From Mycobacterium sp. UM_WGJ (GTDB lineage: Bacteria; Actinomycetota; Actinomycetes; Mycobacteriales; Mycobacteriaceae): DNA of 64,000 nucleotides. The stretch spans positions 1 to 64,000 of the forward strand of contig NZ_AUWR01000047.1 in assembly GCF_000455125.1 (NCBI RefSeq), given 5' to 3'. Shown here in pieces: positions 34,385 through 55,464 of the stretch (positions are counted from its first letter, which is position 1; each line of letters opens with the position of its first letter). Made by a program: the position numbers and the translations under genes. The notes under the pieces are model-generated. The model saw only the letters and a program-made list of their open reading frames with translations. It was not told where the DNA came from and did not search any database.

Positions 34385-34390
34385 TACCCT
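34385..34390 (+). promoter_or_regulatory. -10 element of a leaderless cyclase transcript
   Basis: TACCCT fits the mycobacterial TAnnnT -10 and ends 7 nt before the cyclase ATG at 34398, with no Shine-Dalgarno in the intervening GAAACTC. This places the transcription start at or next to the A of the start codon. Confidence 0.5.
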
Positions 34391-34397
34391 GAAACTC

Positions 34398-35303
34398 ATG
34401 GACCTCGAGCCGGCCCCACGGCAGGCTGCTGGGCTCGGGGAGGCGGTAGCAGTGCCCGACCAGCCCAGCCCCGACCGCCGCACCTCCTTCTCCCTGGATG
34501 AGGCCGCGGCCTGGCTGAACCGCACCACCAACGACGTCCGAATCGTCGACCTGGTCCGGCGAGTGCGGCGCGTGCTGCCCGGCGACCCAGAATTCGGTGA
34601 TCCGCTGTCCACCGCCGGAGATGGCGGCCCGCAGGCCGCCGCGCGGGCGGCCGACCGCCTGATGGGAGACCGCTCGGCGGCCTCCCGCGAAGTCAGCCTG
34701 GGCGCGTTGCAGGTCTGGCAGGCCCTGACCCAACGGATGTCGCGGGTGCCGGGCAATTCCGAGGCAACGCTGGTGTTCACCGATTTGGTCGGCTTCTCCA
34801 CCTGGTCGCTGCAGTCCGGCGACGACGCCACCCTGACCCTGCTGCGGCGAGTGTCGCGCGCGATCGAGCCGCCGCTGCTGGACGCTGGTGGCCGCATCGT
34901 CAAACGAATGGGCGACGGGCTGATGGCCGTGTTCCGCGACCCGCTGGTCGCCGTTGCCGCCGTGCTGGAGGCGCAAGAGGCCCTTCGCGAGGTCGAGGTC
35001 AACGGGCACACGCCGCGGATGCGGGTCGGCATCCACACCGGCCGGCCCCAGCGGCTGGCCGACGACTGGCTCGGCGTGGACGTCAATATCGCCGCCCGGG
35101 TGATGGAACGCGCCCTCAAGGGCGGGATCGTGGTGTCCGGGCCGACCTTGGAACGCATTGATGCGGCCGCCCTCGAGGAGCTGGGTGTGGTTGCCAAGCG
35201 AGCGCGCCGTCAGGTGCTCGCGGCCAAGACCAGCGGCGTCCCGGCGGATCTGACGATGTACCGCCTGAAGGCAGTTCGCCAGAGCCCGTCACACGCCGAC
35301 TGA
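34398..35303 (+). CDS. class III adenylate/guanylate cyclase (Rv1647-like)
   Basis: A 301-residue soluble nucleotide cyclase with one catalytic domain (about 120-290) that must dimerise. The metal-binding aspartates are in LVFTDLVGFSTWS and KRMGDGLMAVF, and the transition-state region is WLGVDVNIAARVMER (Asn and Arg). The N-terminal 110 residues form a helical module containing FSLDEAAAWLNRTTNDVRIVDLVRRV. H37Rv Rv1647 is an active adenylyl cyclase with atypical substrate residues and an alkaline optimum. Product cAMP could be buffered by the Rv1636-like USP of this window. Probably leaderless; the promoter shares the gap with the DUF2236 gene. Confidence 0.9.
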   Translation: MDLEPAPRQAAGLGEAVAVPDQPSPDRRTSFSLDEAAAWLNRTTNDVRIVDLVRRVRRVLPGDPEFGDPLSTAGDGGPQAAARAADRLMGDRSAASREVSLGALQVWQALTQRMSRVPGNSEATLVFTDLVGFSTWSLQSGDDATLTLLRRVSRAIEPPLLDAGGRIVKRMGDGLMAVFRDPLVAVAAVLEAQEALREVEVNGHTPRMRVGIHTGRPQRLADDWLGVDVNIAARVMERALKGGIVVSGPTLERIDAAALEELGVVAKRARRQVLAAKTSGVPADLTMYRLKAVRQSPSHAD

Positions 35304-35401
35304 TTAGCCGTTCTCGGCTTCTTTGTGGGCCGGTAAGGTCGCCCCGCACGAGTGGATGAACCCCGTTCCTTGGAATACCCTTCGGTGAGCAAGGTAACTA
35401 T

Positions 35402-35430
35402 TTGACCGTTTTACACAGGTCGCCTTAACG
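35402..35430 (+). promoter_or_regulatory. SigA-like promoter of the PGRS gene
   Basis: TTGACC (35402-35407), a 17-bp spacer and TTAACG (35425-35430) form a plausible housekeeping promoter 16 bp before the ATG. GCGGGG just upstream of the ATG at 35446 could serve as Shine-Dalgarno. A weak hairpin GCCG-TTCT-CGGC followed by TTCTTT at 35306-35323 may end the cyclase transcript. Confidence 0.5.
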
Positions 35431-35445
35431 CAGAAGCGGGGAATC

Positions 35446-40729
<5,284 letters not shown>

Positions 40730-40730
<1 letters not shown>

Positions 40731-43213
40731 TGCGTATTCCCTACAGCTGGTTGCGTGAGACGCTGATCGCCGGAGCGCCGGGATTCGACATCACCGCCGC
40801 CGAACTCGAGCAGGCGCTGCTGCGGATCGGCCACGAGGTCGAGGGCGTGCACACCCTGGGTCCGGTCACCGGGCCGTTCAAGGTCGGCCGGGTGGTCGAG
40901 ATCGAGGAACTCACCGAGTTCAAGAAGCCGATCCGGGCCTGCCGCGTCGACGTCGGCGAGGCCGAGCCGCGTGACATCGTCTGCGGTGCCAGCAATTTCG
41001 CCGTCGGTGACTTGGTGGCCGTCGCACTGCCCGGCGCGGTGCTGCCCGGTGATTTCACCATCGCCACCCGCAAGACCTACGGCCGCACCTCCGACGGCAT
41101 GATCTGCTCGGCGTCCGAAATACGGCTGAGCACCGACCATTCCGGCATCCTGGTGCTGCCGGATGGCACCGCCGAGCCCGGTGCGGACGCCGCGGAAGTA
41201 CTGGGCCTCGACGACGTGGTCTACGAGCTGGCCATCACCCCCGACCGCGGCTACTGCATGTCGGTGCGTGGGCTGGCACGCGACATCGCCTGCGCGCTGG
41301 ACCTGGACTTCGCGGACCCGGCTGCGGTCCCGGCTTTGCCCGCCGAGGGTGAGGCGTGGCCGCTGAGTGTGCAGCCGGGCACCGGGGTACGCCGCTTCGC
41401 GCTGCGCAGCGTCACCGGGATCGACCCGGCAGCGGTATCGCCGTGGTGGCTGCAACGGCGCCTGGCGCTGTGCGGCATCCGGGCGATCTCCCCGGCCGTC
41501 GACGCCACCAACTACGTGATGGTCGAACTCGGCCACCCGATGCACGCCCACGACCGGGCCCGCATCACCGGCGGCTTCGACGTCCGCTTCGCCGCGCCCG
41601 GCGAAACCGTCACCACCCTCGATGACATCGAACGCAAACTGGAACCGGTCGACGTGCTCATCGTCGACGACGTCGCCACCGCCGCGATCGGCGGCGTGAT
41701 GGGCTCGGGCAGCACCGAAATGCGCGACGACTCAACCGATGTGCTGCTGGAGGCCGCGATCTGGGACCCCGCCGCGGTGTCACGGACCGCGCGGCGGCTG
41801 CACCTGCCCAGCGAAGCCGCTCGGCGCTATGAGCGCTCCGTGGATCCGGCCATCTCGGTGGCCGTGTTGGACCGCTGTGCGAGCCTGCTGGCCGAAATCG
41901 CCGGGGGAGTCATCGGATCGGGCCTGACTGACTGGCGCGGGGAGCCGCCCGTCGAGAACTGGAGCCAGGCTCCGATCGAGATTCCCGCCGACCTGCCGGA
42001 CCGCACCGCGGGGGTGAGCTACCCCGAGGGCACCACCGTTCGGCGGCTGACCCAGATCGGCTGCGAGGTGGCGGTCGCCGGGGACGTGTTGACCGTCACC
42101 CCGCCGAGCTGGCGCCCAGATCTGCGCCAGCCGGCCGACCTGGTCGAGGAGGTGCTGCGGCTGGAGGGACTGGAGTCCATTCCGTCGGTGCTGCCCGCCG
42201 CGCCGGCCGGGCGTGGCCTGACTGCCACCCAGCGTCGGCGCCGCGCGATCGGCAAGTCGCTGGCCCTGGCCGGCTACGTCGAGGTGCTGGCCACGCCGTT
42301 CCTGCCCGCCGGAGTGTTCGACACCTGGGGGCTGGCCGACGACGACCCGCGCCGCGCCACGGTGTCGGTGCTCAACCCGCTGGAGGCCGACCGGCCCCAG
42401 CTGGCCAGCACTTTGCTGCCCAGCCTGTTGGAAGCCTTGGGCCGCAACGTGTCTCGCGGCATGAGTGACGTCGCCCTGTTTGCGATCGCCCAGGTGGTGC
42501 AGTCGGCGGGGCCAGCCGAGTTCCCGGCCGTCACACCTGCTCGGCGCCCGACCGACGCCGAGATCGCCGGAATCGATGCCGCCCTGCCGCGCCAGCCGCA
42601 GCACATCGCGGTCGCACTGACCGGCCTGGCCGAACCCCGGGGACCATGGGGGCCGGGCCGGCCGGTGGAAGCCGCCGACGCCATCGAGGCGGCACGGGTG
42701 ATCGCCCGCGCCAGCGGCGTCGAGGTCACCCTGCGCTCCGCGGCCCAGCTGCCGTGGCATCCGGGCCGCTGCGCCGAGGTGCTCGTCGGCGAGACCGTGA
42801 TCGGCCACGCCGGCCAGCTGCACCCGGCCGTCATCGAACGCGCCGGCCTGCCCAAGGGCACCTGTGCGGTCGAGCTGAACCTGGATGCCATCCCGCTGTC
42901 CGCGGCCCTGCCGGCTCCCCGGGTGTCGCCGTTCCCGGCGGTGTTCCAGGACCTGGCCCTGGTGGTCGATGAGAAGGTGACCGCGCAATCGGTGGCCGAC
43001 GCGGTGCGCGAGGGCGCCGGAGAGCTGCTGGAGGACATCGCACTGTTCGACGTCTACACCGGCCCGCAGGTCGGCGAGGGCCGCAAGTCGCTGGCGTTCG
43101 CGCTGCGCTTCCGGGCCGCCGATCGCACGCTGACCGAGGACGAGGCCAGTGCGGCCCGCGACGCCGCCGTCGCCCGCGCCGGAGAGGCCGTCGGCGCCGC
43201 CCTGCGGGGGTAG
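40730..43213 (+). CDS. pheT: phenylalanyl-tRNA synthetase beta subunit
   Basis: The 827-residue beta chain, with editing of Tyr-tRNA and tRNA anticodon-stem binding. Domain order: tRNA_bind OB fold (about 40-150, [34 protein letters not shown]), B3/B4 editing module (about 210-390, [18 protein letters not shown]), B5 ([26 protein letters not shown]), a catalytic-like core without full motifs, and the C-terminal FDX-ACB domain ([17 protein letters not shown] to [15 protein letters not shown]). It starts at ATG 40730 within TGATG. No further gene follows in the operon; a minus-strand toxin gene begins its stop 31 bp beyond. Confidence 0.97.
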
Positions 43214-43244
43214 ACTTCCGAGCCCGGCGGCACGGTCAACTTCC

Positions 43245-43562
43245 TCAGTCCAGTGCCAGCACCGAGCGCAGGGCGGTGTCGACGTCCTGCAGCTCGCCGG
43301 TACTCAACCGGCCGACGAACTCGCCGAGGCGCTGCTGCGGATCGATCACGGTGAGTTGCTCGACCAGCACGCGGGTTGTGCCGCCGCCGATTTCAATTTC
43401 TGGGCGGAACGAGGCCGCGCGACGGCCGGTCGAGGTTGGCGCGACGATCCAGGTCGATAGCGGAAGATCATCGGACTGCACCACGACCGCGTAGCGCGAC
43501 CCGGATTGCTCGTGGCCGCGTGCTTCCTTCGGGGCTCGCAGGCGGTACACGTCACCACGCAC
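43245..43562 (-). CDS. MazF/PemK-type endoribonuclease toxin
   Basis: A 105-residue SH3-like toxin starting GTG 43562 (VRGDVYRLRAPKEARGHEQ). Family marks are GDVYRL at strand 1, the SRYAVVVQSDDL loop, STWIVAPTSTGRR and LVEQLTVIDPQQRLGEFVGRLS, matching PemK/MazF (the conserved RP/RxxVVVQ and Thr/Ser of the active site). It would cleave specific mRNA sequences. It overlaps the end of its antitoxin gene by 11 nt. The Pro-Ala-rich in-frame sequence upstream of 43562 belongs to the antitoxin on the other frame. This module occupies the place where H37Rv has PE_PGRS30. Confidence 0.85.
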   Translation of the reverse strand: MRGDVYRLRAPKEARGHEQSGSRYAVVVQSDDLPLSTWIVAPTSTGRRAASFRPEIEIGGGTTRVLVEQLTVIDPQQRLGEFVGRLSTGELQDVDTALRSVLALD

Positions 43563-43782
43563 GGATGGTGTCCATCTCTGCTGCGAGCTCGCGCGAGGCA
43601 GCAACATCGTCGGGGTCGTTGCGCAGTTCTTCGGCTTCGGCACGCATACGCTCCCGGCGGCGAGCGCGTTCGGCATCCAAGATCGCCGCGCGAGCGGCCT
43701 CCGACCGCGAACGGCCCCCGCTGGTCAGCTCGGCCAAGGCCCGTTCCACCTCGGAATCAGTGCGGATCGTCAAAGTCCCCAT
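43552..43782 (-). CDS. ribbon-helix-helix antitoxin of the MazF-type toxin
   Basis: A 76-residue antitoxin. The N-terminal strand and helices (TLTIRTDSEVERALAELT, GRSRSEAARAAI) fit a CopG/ribbon-helix-helix DNA-binding domain; the C-terminal half is a charged helix (RRRERMRAEAEELRNDPDD) that should wrap the toxin, ending MDTIRAW. The ATG at 43782 was preferred to 43803 because TACGAT sits exactly 7 nt upstream on the minus strand, as expected for a leaderless transcript. Its stop lies inside the toxin start, so the two are co-translated. Confidence 0.82.
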   Translation of the reverse strand: MGTLTIRTDSEVERALAELTSGGRSRSEAARAAILDAERARRRERMRAEAEELRNDPDDVAASRELAAEMDTIRAW

Positions 43783-43789
43783 CGTGCCT

Positions 43790-43795
43790 ATCGTA
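43790..43795 (-). promoter_or_regulatory. -10 element of a leaderless antitoxin transcript
   Basis: On the minus strand TACGAT is followed by AGGCACG (7 nt) and the antitoxin ATG. No -35 is evident. An autoregulatory operator would be expected to overlap this position, but no clear dyad is visible. Confidence 0.45.
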
Positions 43796-43968
43796 GTCGG
43801 CAATGCACGAGTTTCCGCTTACATTCTGTACTGCCGCTGGTCAGATGCGCGGCATCCACGGGCTTGCCCGGGAAACAGCTGGGCAAGCTCGCAGTGGCGT
43901 ACCCGGGGAGTCCGTGCTGGGATGGATCCAGCTTTCCTCGCCAAACAGCTTCGAGAGGACGCGCTCAG

Positions 43969-45405
43969 ATGACCGAAACGTACGACGTCGTCGTCCTCGG
44001 TGCCGGACCGGTCGGGGAGAACGTCGCCGACCGCGCCCGCGCCGCCGGGCTGAGCGTGGCGATCGTGGAACGCGAACTCATCGGCGGCGAATGTTCCTAC
44101 TGGGCCTGCGTGCCCAGCAAGGCCCTGCTGCGGCCGGTGCTCGCGCTCGATGATGCGCGCCGCGTCGACGGCGCACGACAGGCCGTCAGCTCTTCGATCG
44201 ATGCCGCCGGGGTGTTTCGGCGCCGCAATCACTATGTGGGGGACTGGAACGACTCCGGGCAGGCCGACTGGATCGAGGGGGTCGGAGCGACGCTGGTGCG
44301 CGGCCACGGTCGCCTGGACGGGCCACGACGGGTGGTGGTCGCCACCGACGGCGGCGACGTGACGCTGACCGCCCGGCACGCCGTCGTCATCTGCACCGGA
44401 ACCCGCGCGTCCCTGCCGGATCTGCCGGGCATGGCCGACGCCCGTGCGTGGACGAACCGCGAAGCCACCGAGGCCACGTCGGTGCCGGGGCGCCTCGCCG
44501 TGGTCGGGGCCGGCGGTGTGGGCGTCGAGATGGCCACCGCCTGGCAGGGATTGGGTTCGGCGGTGACGCTGCTGGTGCGCGGCTCGGGGTTGCTGCCGCG
44601 GATGGAACCGTTCGTCGGCGAATACGTCGCTCGCGGGCTGGCCGACGCCGGAGTCGACGTGCGCACCGGTGTTTCGGTGGCCCGGCTCGAGCGGGCGGGC
44701 GACGGCCCGGTGCGCCTGGAGCTGACCGACGGCACCGAGCTCGACGTCGACGAGATCTTGTTCGCGACCGGCCGCACCCCGCTCACCGGCGACATCGGCC
44801 TGGAAACCGTCGGACTCACCCCCGGCGACTGGCTGGAGGTCGATGACACCTGCCGGGTGCGCGCCGTCGAGGAGGGGTGGCTGTATGCCTGCGGCGACGC
44901 CAATCACCGCGCACTGCTCACCCACGAGGGCAAATATCAGGCGCGCATCGCCGGCGACGCCATCGGCGCCCGGGCCGCCGGGGAGCCACTGGACACCGCG
45001 CCGTGGGGCATGCACGCCGCCACCGCCGACCACCACGCCGTACCGCAGGTCTTCTTCACCGACCCCGAGGCGGCCGCGGTCGGGCTCACCGCCGCGAAGG
45101 CCGAGCGGGCCGGCCACCGGGTGCAGGTGGTGGACGTCGAGATCGGCGACGCGGTGATGGGGGCTAAGCTGCACGCCGACGGCTACCGCGGGCGGGCCCG
45201 CATGGTGGTCGACGCCGACGAGTTGTTCCTGCTCGGCGTGGCCTTCGTGGGCCCCGGTGTGGCTGAGCTGCTGCATTCGGCCACCGTCGCCGTCGCCGGC
45301 CGGGTGCCGATCAGCCGGCTGTGGCACGCCGTGCCGTGTTTCCCGACGATCAGTGAGATCTGGCTGCGACTGTTGGAGGCCTACCGCGACGCCGGAGCGG
45401 CCTGA
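43969..45405 (+). CDS. FAD-dependent pyridine nucleotide-disulphide oxidoreductase family protein, atypical
   Basis: A 478-residue class I flavoprotein of the lipoamide-dehydrogenase/mercuric-reductase fold. The FAD motif is VVVLGAGPVGENVADRA, the redox pair is in GGECSYWACVPSKALLRP (Cys-x4-Cys), the NAD(P) motif is RLAVVGAGGVGVEMATAW, and the second FAD segment is LYACGDANHRALLTH. At the C-terminus the usual HPTxxE catalytic pair reads FPTISE: the active-site base His is replaced by Phe, so ordinary disulphide reduction is doubtful. The same replacement is familiar in the ECSYWAC subgroup of actinobacteria. AGAGGA precedes the ATG. Substrate unknown. Confidence 0.85.
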   Translation: MTETYDVVVLGAGPVGENVADRARAAGLSVAIVERELIGGECSYWACVPSKALLRPVLALDDARRVDGARQAVSSSIDAAGVFRRRNHYVGDWNDSGQADWIEGVGATLVRGHGRLDGPRRVVVATDGGDVTLTARHAVVICTGTRASLPDLPGMADARAWTNREATEATSVPGRLAVVGAGGVGVEMATAWQGLGSAVTLLVRGSGLLPRMEPFVGEYVARGLADAGVDVRTGVSVARLERAGDGPVRLELTDGTELDVDEILFATGRTPLTGDIGLETVGLTPGDWLEVDDTCRVRAVEEGWLYACGDANHRALLTHEGKYQARIAGDAIGARAAGEPLDTAPWGMHAATADHHAVPQVFFTDPEAAAVGLTAAKAERAGHRVQVVDVEIGDAVMGAKLHADGYRGRARMVVDADELFLLGVAFVGPGVAELLHSATVAVAGRVPISRLWHAVPCFPTISEIWLRLLEAYRDAGAA

Positions 45406-45458
45406 CGGTCGGCTACCGTGCAGCTGGCACGTTCGTGCCCGCACCCCGCCGTAATTAG

Positions 45459-47733
<2,275 letters not shown>

Positions 47734-47737
<4 letters not shown>

Positions 47738-48605
47738 CAGAACTCACCACCACCGTCAAAGCCCAGGTACTGGCGGAAGCCCTGCCGTGGCTCAAGCAGC
47801 TGCACGGCAAGATCGTCGTCGTCAAGTACGGCGGCAACGCCATGACCGACGACACCCTCAAGCACGCCTTCGCCGCCGACATGGCCTTCCTGCGCAACTG
47901 CGGAATCCACCCGGTGGTGGTGCACGGCGGCGGGCCGCAGATCAGCGCCATGCTCAAGAAACTCGGCATCGAAGGTGACTTCAAGGGCGGATTCCGGGTC
48001 ACCACACCGGAAGTGCTCGACGTGGCGCGCATGGTGCTGTTCGGCCAGGTCGGCCGCGAACTCGTCGGCCTGATCAACGCCCACGGCCCGTACGCGGTGG
48101 GCATCACCGGCGAGGACGCCGCGCTGTTCACCGCGGTGCGGCGCAGCGTGAACGTCGACGGGGTCGCCACCGACATCGGCCTGGTCGGCGACGTCGACAA
48201 AGTCAACACCGCCGCGGTGCTGGACCTGATTGCCGCAGGCCGGATTCCGGTGGTCTCCACCCTGGCGCCCGATCCCGACGGGGTGGTGCACAACATCAAC
48301 GCCGACACCGCGGCGGCCGCGCTGGCCGAAGCGCTGCAAGCCGAGAAACTGTTGATGCTCACCGACGTCGACGGCCTCTACACCGACTGGCCCAACACCG
48401 ATTCGCTGGTCAGTGAGATCGACACCGCCACATTGGAGCAACTGCTGCCGCGACTGGAGTCCGGCATGATCCCCAAAGTCGAAGGCTGCCTGCGCGCCGT
48501 CCGCGGCGGGGTGCCCAGCGCCCACATCATCGACGGCCGCGTCGAACACTGCGTGCTGGTCGAGCTTTTCACCCACGCCGGCACCGGAACCAAGGTGGTA
48601 AACCC

Positions 48606-48609
<4 letters not shown>
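47734..48609 (+). CDS. argB: acetylglutamate kinase
   Basis: A 291-residue amino-acid kinase that phosphorylates N-acetylglutamate and is normally the arginine-inhibited step. Motifs: [11 protein letters not shown] (Lys for phosphate), [19 protein letters not shown], and [15 protein letters not shown]. The N-terminal helix [22 protein letters not shown] is the one that forms the arginine-sensitive hexamer interface in related enzymes. Coupled by ATGA overlaps to argJ and argD. The in-frame sequence upstream of 47734 is antisense-quality and is not part of the protein. Confidence 0.97.
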
Positions 48610-51186
<2,577 letters not shown>

Positions 51187-51226
51187 CACCCACAAGCACA
51201 CAGCAACACAAAGCAAGGAGAACTCG

Positions 51227-52426
51227 ATGTCCGAACGCGTCATCCTGGCGTATTCCGGCGGCCTGGACACTTCGGTGGCGATCAGCTGGATCGGCAAGGA
51301 GACCGGCCGCGAAGTCGTCGCCGTCGCCATCGACCTCGGCCAGGGCGGCGAGGACATGGAAGTGGTACGCCAGCGGGCCCTGGACTGCGGTGCGGTGGAG
51401 GCCGTCGTGGTCGACGCCCGCGACGAGTTCGCCGACGAGTACTGCCTGCCGACCATCAAGGCCAACGCGCTCTACATGGACCGCTACCCGCTGGTCTCGG
51501 CCATCAGCCGGCCGCTGATCGTCAAGCACCTGGTGGACGCCGCGCGCAGCCATGGCGGCACCATCGTCGCCCACGGCTGCACCGGCAAGGGCAACGACCA
51601 GGTCCGCTTCGAGGTCGGCTTCGCCTCGCTCGCACCCGAACTCGACGTGATCGCCCCGGTCCGCGACTACGCCTGGACCCGCGAGAAGGCCATCGCGTTC
51701 GCCGAGCAGAACGACATCCCGATCAACGTCACCAAGCGCTCGCCGTTCTCCATCGACCAGAACGTGTGGGGCCGCGCGGTGGAGACCGGATTCCTCGAAG
51801 ACCTGTGGAACGCCCCCACCAAGGACGTCTACGACTACACCGAGGACCCGACGGTCAACTTCAACGCCCCCGACGAGCTGATCATCAGCTTCGATAAGGG
51901 CCGCCCGGTGGCCATCGACGGTCGCCCGCTTAGCGTGCTGCAGATCATCCAGGAGCTCAACACCCGGGCCGGCGCGCAGGGCGTGGGCCGGCTGGACGTG
52001 GTCGAGGACCGGCTGGTGGGCATCAAGAGCCGCGAGATCTACGAGGCGCCCGGCGCGATGGTGCTGATCACCGCGCACACCGAGCTCGAGCACGTCACCC
52101 TGGAGCGCGAACTGGGCCGCTACAAGCGTGGTGTGGACCGCAAGTGGGGCGAGCTCACCTATGACGGCCTGTGGTTCAGCCCGCTCAAGCGGTCGCTGGA
52201 GGTGTTCGTCGAGGACACCCAGCAGCACGTCTCCGGTGACATCCGCCTGGTCCTGCACGGCGGCAGCATCATCATCAACGGCCGGCGCAGCGCGGAGTCG
52301 CTGTATGACTTCAACCTGGCCACCTACGACGAGGGCGACACTTTCGACCAGACCGCGGCGCGTGGCTTCGTGCAGATCCACGGGTTGAGCTCCAAGATCT
52401 CCGCCCGCCGGGATCTGGGTTCGTGA
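51227..52426 (+). CDS. argG: argininosuccinate synthase
   Basis: A 399-residue ATP-dependent ligase joining citrulline and aspartate. The N-terminal PP-loop is [15 protein letters not shown]; further marks are [16 protein letters not shown] and [15 protein letters not shown]. Unlike the genes before it, argG is separated from argR by 40 nt and has its own AAGGAG Shine-Dalgarno 7 nt before the ATG, so its translation is independent. It remains in the same transcription unit by orientation and spacing. Confidence 0.97.
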   Translation: MSERVILAYSGGLDTSVAISWIGKETGREVVAVAIDLGQGGEDMEVVRQRALDCGAVEAVVVDARDEFADEYCLPTIKANALYMDRYPLVSAISRPLIVKHLVDAARSHGGTIVAHGCTGKGNDQVRFEVGFASLAPELDVIAPVRDYAWTREKAIAFAEQNDIPINVTKRSPFSIDQNVWGRAVETGFLEDLWNAPTKDVYDYTEDPTVNFNAPDELIISFDKGRPVAIDGRPLSVLQIIQELNTRAGAQGVGRLDVVEDRLVGIKSREIYEAPGAMVLITAHTELEHVTLERELGRYKRGVDRKWGELTYDGLWFSPLKRSLEVFVEDTQQHVSGDIRLVLHGGSIIINGRRSAESLYDFNLATYDEGDTFDQTAARGFVQIHGLSSKISARRDLGS

Positions 52427-52442
52427 TCCCGGTCCTTGGCCG

Positions 52443-54607
<2,165 letters not shown>

Positions 54608-54755
54608 GCTGTGATCCGTTCCCTTCGTCGCGGGTGCTGTCATCGGGGTGGTGGCCCCGTTGCCGAATGCGTCTTCCGCCAGCGTAGTGAGTCTGCCCGG
54701 GTCCGCCAGTCCAGACAGCGGCGGCGGCCGGTAGCGGATCGAGCGCTGCGCTAGC

Positions 54756-55457
54756 GTGATTGGGATCAACGGCAGCCGGAAGATCTCGACCGCGGGGCGC
54801 CTGATGGCGGCGCTCGCGCTCTGCGGGCTGCTGGCGCAGTGCACCGGCGCCGGGCCGCCACCCGGCTCGGCGCCGGCGGAATCCGCGCCGCGCAACGCAC
54901 CCGAGCCCGCCGCCGTCGCAGCCGTCACGGCCACCGAACTCGGCCCCACCTGGCACCGCGACTGCCCGGTCACCCCCGCGCATTTGCGGCGGGTCACCGT
55001 GACCCACCTGGGCTTCGACGACCGGCCGCATCGCGGCGAGTTGATCGTGCATCAGGAGCTGGTTCCGCAGGTCATCGCCATATTCGACCGCCTCTACCGG
55101 CTGGAGTTCCCGATCGAGCGGATGCAACCGGTGGCGCACTATCGCGGCGGTGACGACGAGCTGTCGATGGAGGACAACAACACCTCGGCGTTCAACTGCC
55201 GGCGCATCCCGGGCTCCGGCAACTGGGCGCTCCACGCCTATGGCCGGGCCATCGACGTCAACCCGCTGCTGAATCCGTGGGTCGATCACGGCAGGTTCGT
55301 GCCCCGCAACGCCGCGGTCTACCTGGATCGCCGCCGGATCGAGCCGGGCCTGCTGCATGCCGGTGATGCCGCGGTGCGCGCCTTCACCGATGCTGGGTGG
55401 AGCTGGGGCGGCAACTGGCGCTCGCCGGTGGACTACCAGCATTTCGAGCGGCGCTGA
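54756..55457 (+). CDS. M15-family peptidase lipoprotein (D-Ala-D-Ala or L-Ala-D-Glu peptidase type)
   Basis: A 233-residue exported zinc peptidase acting on peptidoglycan peptides. The signal peptide ends in a lipobox LLAQC at residue 29, followed by a Pro/Ala/Glu-rich spacer to about 60. The M15 zinc site is LHAYGRAIDVNP (HxxxxxxD), and the third ligand is DYQHFE at the extreme C-terminus, with GWSWGGNW before it. Starts GTG 54756; the gap to the divergent haem-oxygenase start is 148 bp. Whether it is a carboxypeptidase or an endopeptidase is not decided by sequence. Confidence 0.87.
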   Translation: MIGINGSRKISTAGRLMAALALCGLLAQCTGAGPPPGSAPAESAPRNAPEPAAVAAVTATELGPTWHRDCPVTPAHLRRVTVTHLGFDDRPHRGELIVHQELVPQVIAIFDRLYRLEFPIERMQPVAHYRGGDDELSMEDNNTSAFNCRRIPGSGNWALHAYGRAIDVNPLLNPWVDHGRFVPRNAAVYLDRRRIEPGLLHAGDAAVRAFTDAGWSWGGNWRSPVDYQHFERR

Positions 55458-55464
55458 CGCGCGC

